64,000 bases of DNA, from positions 1,387,501 to 1,451,500 of the forward strand of contig NZ_CP127247.1 in the NCBI RefSeq assembly GCF_030285785.1, read 5' to 3'. The first letter of the stretch is position 1, and the number at the start of each line of letters is the position of its first letter. Both the position numbers and the translations under genes were made by a program. This stretch comes from Parasedimentitalea psychrophila. GTDB lineage: Bacteria; Pseudomonadota; Alphaproteobacteria; Rhodobacterales; Rhodobacteraceae. The notes beneath the pieces were generated by a model, which was not told where the DNA came from, did not search any database, and saw nothing but the letters and a program-made list of their open reading frames with translations. Shown here piece by piece: positions 33,695-40,129 of this stretch.

Positions 33695-34072
33695 ATGAGC
33701 GAGCTGTCGCTGAGCAAAATCCGCTTTCACACTGGCATCTGGGAAGGCCGGATCACCAATGCGCCGGACACCGGAGCCCGGCCTGATATTCAGGTGCGCT
33801 ATTTGGATCAACTGGTCGACGGTGTGATGCTGAAAGAAGGCGGCACTGGCAGCGAGTGGAACTTGCAGGTTCTTGTGCCCAGTCACGCGGTGGCGGATGG
33901 CGTCCACAGTTTTGTCATTTATGACGCCGCCTCGGACCGCAAACTTGGTGATTTCACCCTGATTGCCGGAGAGGCGGCAGCCGATGACCTGCGGGCTGAG
34001 GTCACGCTTCTGCGCGCCGAGCTCGACATGCTGAAACGCGCCTTTCGCCGTCATTGTCTGGAAACCAACTAG
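33695..34072 (+). CDS. Uncharacterised beta-rich protein with C-terminal coiled coil
   Basis: 125 residues from the ATG at 33695 (GAGGACC upstream). The first 90 residues alternate polar and hydrophobic as in a beta sandwich (KIRFHTGIWEGRI, GSEWNLQVLVPS, VHSFVIYD); the end, LRAEVTLLRAELDMLKRAF, is a short leucine-heptad coiled coil. It is probably co-transcribed with the DUF6478-like gene. The stop codon shares the four bases CTAG with the stop of the convergent next gene. Confidence 0.75.
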   Translation: MSELSLSKIRFHTGIWEGRITNAPDTGARPDIQVRYLDQLVDGVMLKEGGTGSEWNLQVLVPSHAVADGVHSFVIYDAASDRKLGDFTLIAGEAAADDLRAEVTLLRAELDMLKRAFRRHCLETN

Positions 34073-34821
34073 CTCAGCGCCAGATAGGTCTGGGCAAGGG
34101 TTTGCATCGCCTGAACAAAGGGCTGCGGCCCATAGCTGCAGCGTGCCACACCGGCCCTGGCCACGGATTTGCGGGTCATTGCCTCTGTGCGCATCATCAC
34201 ATTGACCGGCAGCGGGCTGGCCTTGCAGATCTGGGCAATCAGCTCCAGATCCACCAGCCCCGGCACAAATAACCCACTGGCTCCCGCCGCAGCAAAGGCC
34301 CTGGCCCGCTGTATCGCCTCCTCCATCAGCTCAGCATGCCGGCTGGTGTCTTGCTGTTTCAGAAACAGATCCGTGCGCGCATTGATGAACAAATCGGCAC
34401 TCGCGGCGCGGACGGCGCGCAGACGTTCAGATTGCTCTTCGATGCCATACAGCCCGGTGCCACCGACAATCTGATCCTCAAAATTGAGCCCCACAGCGCC
34501 AGCCGCCACGATCTGCGCGACATTGCCCGTCAGCGCTGCACCAGCCACCGCATAGCCACCTTCAAAATCGACACTCACCGGCACCTCGACGGTTTGTACG
34601 ATCCGCTCGACAATCTGCACCAGCTGCGACAGTGGCAGCTGTTCTCCATCGCCGTAACCCTGTGCCCCGGCCACCGACCAGCTGCCTGTGGCGACCGCAA
34701 CCGCACCCGCCTTGACCACCGCAGCGGCACTGCCCGCGTCCCAGATATTATACAGCACCAAAGGGTCTCCGGGCACATGCAGCGCTGCAAAATCCTGCGC
34801 CTTTTTGCTTTGTTCACTCAC
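34069..34821 (-). CDS. Isocitrate lyase / PEP mutase superfamily protein
   Basis: 250 residues. Segments LVLYNIWDAGSAAAVVKAGA, SVDFEGGYA (metal-binding), AGAVGLNFEDQIVGG and FINARTDLFL match the carboxyphosphonoenolpyruvate mutase/oxaloacetate decarboxylase branch. The isocitrate-lyase catalytic cysteine motif KKCGH is absent, so lyase activity on isocitrate is unlikely. The ATG overlaps the stop of ada (ATGA), so it is translationally coupled to that gene. Confidence 0.88.
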   Translation of the reverse strand: MSEQSKKAQDFAALHVPGDPLVLYNIWDAGSAAAVVKAGAVAVATGSWSVAGAQGYGDGEQLPLSQLVQIVERIVQTVEVPVSVDFEGGYAVAGAALTGNVAQIVAAGAVGLNFEDQIVGGTGLYGIEEQSERLRAVRAASADLFINARTDLFLKQQDTSRHAELMEEAIQRARAFAAAGASGLFVPGLVDLELIAQICKASPLPVNVMMRTEAMTRKSVARAGVARCSYGPQPFVQAMQTLAQTYLALS

Positions 34822-35873
34822 TTTGCGTCTCCATATCTTTGCTCAATCTCTATCAACCGCTGCTTGCGCCACAATCCGCCACCATATCCGGTCAGCGATC
34901 CATCCGCCGCAATCACCCGGTGACAGGGTACGATCAACGCCAACTGGTTGGCACCATTGGCCCGCGCCACCGCCCGCGCCGCCGAGGGTCGGCTAATGTC
35001 GCGCGCCAGTTGCGAATAGCTGCGGGTCTCACCGGCTGGAATAAGCTGCAGGGCGCCCCAGACCTGCTGCTCAAATGCGGTGCCATTCAGCGCCAGTGGC
35101 GTCGCGAAACACGCGCTATCCCCGCTGAAAAACCGGCCCAGCTCTTCGGCCACCTGTGCGGTTGGCTCCGGGCGACCAAAGCCAAGGCCACCGTTGCTGC
35201 TTTGCTGCAGCCTGGCCAGTTCTCGCGGCAGGGCCTTGCGGTCGATGAATTCCAGCAAGTGAAGCGCATGGCGACAGCTGACTGCGATCATCGAACCCAG
35301 CGGCGTCTCGATCCAATCGGCCAGCAGCAGGGCATCGCGGTTGAACTGTCCCGGCGATTGCCCGATCAACCGCGCAAAAGCGGCGCGAAAGGCACTGGCG
35401 GAATCAAAACCAGCGTCAATCTGCGCCGCAATAACCGGGTCGCCGGCGCTCAGCGCCGTGAAGCCCTGCCGCAGGCGGCGCTGGCGGGCCATTTCCAGAA
35501 AGGTCATGCCAAAGTGCCGTTTGAAACTGCGCCGCACGGTTGAGGCATCCAAACCCATGGCGCCGATATCATCCTCAGACCAGCGATATCCGGGACGGGC
35601 CTCAAGCGCCTGTAGCAAGCGATCAACAAGGGGATCGGCAGCGGCCATCGGGGCCAGCGGGTGACAGCGTTTGCAGGCCCGAAAGCCAGCGTCGATACAG
35701 GCCCCAACCGAGCCAAAGAACCGGCAGTTCTCGGGCTTGGGCTTGCGCGCGGGGCAGGTCAGCCGACAGAAAATACCCGTCGAGGTCACCCCGACATAGG
35801 CCCGCCCATCAAAGCGTTCATCCCGCGCCACCAGCGCGTCATACAGGGTGGTGAATTCTGGCAAATCAAACAT
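34818..35873 (-). CDS. ada: Ada: bifunctional methyl-DNA repair protein and transcriptional activator
   Basis: 351 residues from the second of two adjacent ATGs. The N-terminal domain has the zinc/methyl-acceptor cysteines in GIFCRLTCPARKPKPENCRFF and ACKRCHP; next is an AraC-type helix-turn-helix (TVRRSFKRHFGMTFLEMARQRRLRQG); the C-terminal methyltransferase has the active site PCHRVIA. It removes methyl groups from O6-methylguanine and phosphotriesters and activates its regulon. It is followed by the PEP-mutase-like gene, an unusual partner. Confidence 0.94.
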   Translation of the reverse strand: MFDLPEFTTLYDALVARDERFDGRAYVGVTSTGIFCRLTCPARKPKPENCRFFGSVGACIDAGFRACKRCHPLAPMAAADPLVDRLLQALEARPGYRWSEDDIGAMGLDASTVRRSFKRHFGMTFLEMARQRRLRQGFTALSAGDPVIAAQIDAGFDSASAFRAAFARLIGQSPGQFNRDALLLADWIETPLGSMIAVSCRHALHLLEFIDRKALPRELARLQQSSNGGLGFGRPEPTAQVAEELGRFFSGDSACFATPLALNGTAFEQQVWGALQLIPAGETRSYSQLARDISRPSAARAVARANGANQLALIVPCHRVIAADGSLTGYGGGLWRKQRLIEIEQRYGDAK

Positions 35874-35966
35874 CATGCCACAGTGATAGCCAATGCAGTG
35901 CCGACCCGTCGCCGGAAATCGGGCGTCGATGTAAATTGTGAAGTGAAATTTTGGACCGGCAGACAG

Positions 35967-35992
35967 AAAAGGCCGCCCCCAACGGGACGGCC
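35967..35992 (-). terminator. Intrinsic terminator after ctpA
   Basis: On the minus strand GGCCGTCCC pairs with GGGGCGGCC (35971-35992) around a short loop, followed by TTTT. It lies 26 bases after the ctpA stop and ends the gpmI-envC-ctpA transcript. Confidence 0.8.
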
Positions 35993-36017
35993 CTGTTCTT
36001 TTAGCATTCTGTCCGGC

Positions 36018-37349
36018 TTATTTTGCCAGCGCTGACAGCCCTTTCAGCACATCAATGGCATAGGCCAGCTGATAATCGTCATCCCGCAGATCAGCCGCAG
36101 CTTCAGCCTTGGCGCGATCTTCTTCGATCTGGCGGATTTCGTCCTCGGACAGGCTGTCATTGTTCAGGCTGCCGCGAAGATCCGCTTCCGAGCGCATACG
36201 ACGTGCGGTTGCCGCCTCGTCCTCTTCGGTATTCGGCCTGCGGCGTGGCTGTTCGACAATGATGTCAGGCGAAACACCCAGCGCCTGGATCGACCGGCCC
36301 GATGGGGTGTAATAGCGCGCTGTGGTCAGGCGCATGGCACCGTCTCCACGCAGCGGCATCACCGTCTGCACCGATCCCTTACCAAAACTCTTGGTGCCGA
36401 CGATGATCGCGCGACGATGGTCCTGCAGGGCGCCGGCCACGATTTCAGAGGCCGAAGCCGATCCGCCATTGATCAGCACCACAATTGGCAGGCCTTCGGC
36501 CAGATCGCCAGGCGTGGCGTTAAACCGTTCGCCGTCTTCCGGGTTGCGACCCCGTGTCGAAACGATTTCGCCGCTCTCCAGGAACTCGTCCGAGACCCGG
36601 ATTGCCTGGTTCAGCAGCCCACCCGGGTTGTTGCGCAGATCCAGCACCACGCCATTGACCTTATCAATACCGCCGGCCTCAGCAATCTGTTCTCTCAACC
36701 CGGAAATCAGGTTCGGCGTGGTCTGATCGTTGAAGGTGGAAATCCGCAGCACCACGGTCGAGCCCTCGGTGCGCGCCCGCACTGCTGTCAGCTTGATGGT
36801 GTCGCGGATAATCGACACGTCGAACGGCTCGTCCTCGCCTTCGCGCACCACGGTGATGATGATCTCGGAGCCCACCGGCCCACGCATCATATCCACCGCT
36901 TCATCCAGCGACAGGCCCAGCACGCTTTCGCCATCGACGTGGGTGATGAAATCGCCGGCTTCCATGCCAGCCTCATCCGCCGGGGTGCCATCCATCGGCG
37001 ACACCACTTTGACAAAGCCCTCTTCCTGAGTGACCTCAATGCCCAAGCCGCCAAATTCGCCGCGCGTCTGCACCCGCATCTGCATCGCGTCATCGGGCGA
37101 CAGATAGCTGGAGTGCGGATCAAGCGAGGCCAACATGCCGCCAATGGCCGCTTCGATCAGCTCGGTCTCATCGACCTCTTCCACGTATTGCACGCGGATG
37201 CGCTCAAAAATGTCACCAAACAGGTCCAACTGCTCATACACGGTAGCCGCGCGGGCGTCTTCCTGTGCCAGCAGCGGTCCCGCCACATAGGTGGTCGCCA
37301 GGATTCCTGCCAGCGTTCCGCCGACAGCTGCCATCGCAAACTTTTTCAT
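36018..37349 (-). CDS. ctpA: Carboxyl-terminal processing protease (S41, CtpA)
   Basis: 443 residues. A signal peptide or anchor (KKFAMAAVGGTLAGILATTYVAG) is followed by a PDZ domain (about residues 90-170, GLGIEVTQEEGFVKVVSPMDGTPA) and the S41 core with the catalytic serine in GGSASASEIV and lysine in SFGKGS. It is a periplasmic protease trimming proteins from their C-terminus, in many bacteria including peptidoglycan hydrolases and their regulators. It is preceded by envC with 16 bases between, matching such a role. Confidence 0.95.
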   Translation of the reverse strand: MKKFAMAAVGGTLAGILATTYVAGPLLAQEDARAATVYEQLDLFGDIFERIRVQYVEEVDETELIEAAIGGMLASLDPHSSYLSPDDAMQMRVQTRGEFGGLGIEVTQEEGFVKVVSPMDGTPADEAGMEAGDFITHVDGESVLGLSLDEAVDMMRGPVGSEIIITVVREGEDEPFDVSIIRDTIKLTAVRARTEGSTVVLRISTFNDQTTPNLISGLREQIAEAGGIDKVNGVVLDLRNNPGGLLNQAIRVSDEFLESGEIVSTRGRNPEDGERFNATPGDLAEGLPIVVLINGGSASASEIVAGALQDHRRAIIVGTKSFGKGSVQTVMPLRGDGAMRLTTARYYTPSGRSIQALGVSPDIIVEQPRRRPNTEEDEAATARRMRSEADLRGSLNNDSLSEDEIRQIEEDRAKAEAAADLRDDDYQLAYAIDVLKGLSALAK

Positions 37350-37365
37350 ATGCTTTTATCCATCC

Positions 37366-38490
37366 TTAGTCGGTACGGAACCAAATCTCAGGGTCCACGG
37401 GAGTATCATCCAGTCTAACTTCTATATAGAGCGTTTCTGTCCGGTCAGTTCCAGCCCCATCACCGCTTAGTGACAATATCGCACCGATTTCCGGTGTTGC
37501 GCCACCCATTAATCCGACAGGTGTCCCCTTGGGTATCACTTGCCCCGCCTCGCCAAAAACCTCGGCCAGTCCCGACAGCACAAACAACATGTCAGATTGC
37601 GGTTCAAGAATCACCACATTGCCCAGATCCAGCAGCGGCCCGCGATAGCGGATGGTTGCCGCGGTGGGAGAGGAGACCAGCGCCCGAGGTCGCGCCGCGA
37701 TCAACAGGCCAGGGCGCGAAATACCAGCCGCATCCTGAGCTCCGAAACCGCGCAACACCAAGCCCTGCACCGGCAGCGGCACCTGGCCCCGCTGGGCGCT
37801 GATATCAGCACTGGTTTCGGCGATTTCACCCTCAACTATATTGGCAAGCCCACTGGCAAACCCCTGCAGGGTTTCAGTCGAGGCAATCAGGATCGAGGTG
37901 CGCACCGGATCATAGGCAAACCGGCGCGGCAGGTCGGTGCGGTCGGCAATCGCCGTCGACAGCTCGGCGCGCGCCCGTTGCACCCCTGCCAAACCGCTCT
38001 GCAGGGTGTCGGCGGCGTTTTGCTGCAGCAGGCGCAGGGTCTGCACCTCCTCCAGATCCCGTTTCAACACCTCGACACGAGCATGCAGTCCCGGGGTGAC
38101 TTCGGCCAGCATCATCGCCGAACGGGCAGCGCCCAGCGGCCCCGAAGGATGCAGCAGCAGCACAGGCGGCGCCGAGGTCTCGATGGTCTGCAAAATCCCC
38201 AGCAGATCAGCCACCTCATCCTGGCGCGCCTGCAATTGCGCAACCAGCTGTGCCTCGCGCCGCGCCACCCGGCGCAACCCATCCCGCATCGCAGCCAAAC
38301 CGGCCTCATAGGCGCGCACGGTTTCGGTCAGCGCCTTAACCCGGTCGCGCGCGCTGTCAGCCGCCTGCAACTGCAGGGTCGCCGCTTCCAGCTGCGTGCT
38401 GGCCGCGCGGGCCGCAGTGGCCGGATCCTCGGCGGCAACAGCCGCTTGCCCCAGCAGGCAGAGTAATAGAAAGACCGCGCGCCGCATCAT
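37366..38490 (-). CDS. EnvC-like murein hydrolase activator with degenerate LytM domain
   Basis: 374 residues: signal peptide (RRAVFLLLCLLGQAAVAA), about 180 residues of coiled coil (AARAASTQLEAATLQLQAADSA and onward), then an M23/LytM domain. The normal LytM zinc motifs are missing: LGNVVILEPQ stands where HG is expected and LYIEVR replaces LHFEVR. So it is probably an activator of amidases, as E. coli EnvC, rather than an endopeptidase. It overlaps gpmI by four bases and precedes ctpA. Confidence 0.88.
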   Translation of the reverse strand: MMRRAVFLLLCLLGQAAVAAEDPATAARAASTQLEAATLQLQAADSARDRVKALTETVRAYEAGLAAMRDGLRRVARREAQLVAQLQARQDEVADLLGILQTIETSAPPVLLLHPSGPLGAARSAMMLAEVTPGLHARVEVLKRDLEEVQTLRLLQQNAADTLQSGLAGVQRARAELSTAIADRTDLPRRFAYDPVRTSILIASTETLQGFASGLANIVEGEIAETSADISAQRGQVPLPVQGLVLRGFGAQDAAGISRPGLLIAARPRALVSSPTAATIRYRGPLLDLGNVVILEPQSDMLFVLSGLAEVFGEAGQVIPKGTPVGLMGGATPEIGAILSLSGDGAGTDRTETLYIEVRLDDTPVDPEIWFRTD

Positions 38491-40004
38491 TTCAGCAGGC
38501 TCTCACCGGTCATCTCCGCAGGCTGATCCAGCCCCATCAGCTCCAGCAGCGTCGGCGCCAGATCGGCCAGACGTCCGTCGCGCAATCTGGCCCCCGGCGG
38601 CCCGCCCACCAGAGCCAGCGGCACCAGGTTCAACGTATGAGCGGTATGCGGCTCACCGGTTTGCGGATTGACCATCACCTCGCAATTGCCGTGATCCGCG
38701 GTCACCAGCATCGCACCGCCAGCGTCTCGCAGCGCCGCAATGACCTGACCCAGACCCTGATCCACCGCCTCGCAGGCCTTTATCGCCGCCGCCAGATCGC
38801 CGGTATGCCCCACCATATCGGGGTTGGCGTAATTGGTTACGATCAAATCATAACCCGCCTCAATCGCCTCGACAAACTTGGCGGTGACTTCGGGGGCCGA
38901 CATTTCCGGCTGCAGATCATAGGTCGCCACATCGGGTGATTTTGGCATAAAGCGGTCTTCGCCCAGCTCGGGCGCTTCCTTGCCGCCGTTCAGGAAAAAG
39001 GTGACATGCGGGTATTTCTCGGTCTCGGCCAGGCGGAACTGACGCAGCCCCTGTTTGGCCACCCATTGCCCCAGAGTATTGACGATCACCGCCTTGGGAT
39101 AGGCCACGGTCATGTAGCTATTGTGATCATCCGAATATCCCACCATGCCCAATAAAGCCGCCAGTTTCGGCCGCCTGCCGGTGTCAAAGGCCTCAAACCT
39201 CGGCTGACCAATCGCCGCCAGGATCTCACGCGCGCGGTCGGCGCGGAAGTTGAGACAGAAAAACCCGTCGCCGTCCCGCGCCCCCGGGTACTCCCCCACC
39301 ACCGAGGCCGAGATGAATTCATCTGTTTCAGACTGCTCATAAGACAGCGTCACCGCCGCCTTGGCATCCGCCACAAAACGGCCGCCGCCCTTGATCATCG
39401 CCGTATAGGCCTGACGGACCCGCGACCAGCGGTTGTCACGATCCATCGCATAATAGCGCCCGGTGACCGTGGCAATTTCAGCCCCCGCAGGCAGTGCCGC
39501 CTGCAGTGTGTCAAAATACCCAAGCGCCGATTTCGGCGCCACATCGCGGCCATCGGTCACCGCATGCAACCAGACCGGCACCCCCGCATCGGTGATCGCC
39601 TTTATCGCCGCCAGAATATGACTGATATGCCCATGCACCCCACCATCCGACACCAACCCCATCAGATGCGCAGCACCGCCGCTTGCCTGCAACTTGGCGA
39701 TAAACGCCAGCAAAGCGGCGTTTTCAAAAAATGAGCCATCCTCGATCGCCAGATCAATCTGCCCCAGATCCATCGCCACCACCCGACCGGCGCCGATATT
39801 GGTATGACCCACTTCCGAGTTGCCCATCTGGCCACTGGGCAGACCAACGTCAGGACCATGGGTGATCAATCGCGCCTGCGGCCCCTGCGCCATCAACACA
39901 TCAAAAACAGGGGTCTGCGCCAGATGCGGCGCATTGGCCACTTTGGATTCGCCACTGCCCCAGCCATCAAGAATACAGAGAACAACGGGTTTGGGCGTGG
40001 ACAT
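38487..40004 (-). CDS. gpmI: 2,3-bisphosphoglycerate-independent phosphoglycerate mutase
   Basis: 505 residues from the ATG at 40004. Metal-binding VVLCILDGWGSGE, the catalytic serine in GQMGNSEVGH, and the late metal motif TADHGNCE are all present. It interconverts 3- and 2-phosphoglycerate using Mn2+ in the cytosol. It heads the gpmI-envC-ctpA cluster. An upstream in-frame extension is rejected because the family begins at MSTPKPVVL. Confidence 0.95.
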   Translation of the reverse strand: MSTPKPVVLCILDGWGSGESKVANAPHLAQTPVFDVLMAQGPQARLITHGPDVGLPSGQMGNSEVGHTNIGAGRVVAMDLGQIDLAIEDGSFFENAALLAFIAKLQASGGAAHLMGLVSDGGVHGHISHILAAIKAITDAGVPVWLHAVTDGRDVAPKSALGYFDTLQAALPAGAEIATVTGRYYAMDRDNRWSRVRQAYTAMIKGGGRFVADAKAAVTLSYEQSETDEFISASVVGEYPGARDGDGFFCLNFRADRAREILAAIGQPRFEAFDTGRRPKLAALLGMVGYSDDHNSYMTVAYPKAVIVNTLGQWVAKQGLRQFRLAETEKYPHVTFFLNGGKEAPELGEDRFMPKSPDVATYDLQPEMSAPEVTAKFVEAIEAGYDLIVTNYANPDMVGHTGDLAAAIKACEAVDQGLGQVIAALRDAGGAMLVTADHGNCEVMVNPQTGEPHTAHTLNLVPLALVGGPPGARLRDGRLADLAPTLLELMGLDQPAEMTGESLLK

Positions 40005-40107
40005 GTGGGGGCTCCGGAGCAGGGGTATTTGCTGCCTTTTACAACCTCCCAGCAAGCGGGGAAACCGTTGTTATTCTGCACCGCATCAACGCGGGCCACA
40101 GCAGAGG

Positions 40108-40129
40108 CTTCTTTTTGCTAAAAATACTC
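40108..40129 (-). repeat. Copy 7 of 3'-end motif, overlapping the dnaE2 stop
   Basis: On the minus strand GAGTATTTTTAGCAAAAAG then AAG; its first bases GA are also the last two of the dnaE2 TGA stop. It is one base different from copy 1 and lies 104 bases before gpmI on the same strand. Confidence 0.7.

Noticed and set aside
36417-37418. 333-codon plus-strand frame over ctpA
   Set aside because: Shadow frame; ctpA has an intact signal peptide, PDZ and S41 catalytic residues.
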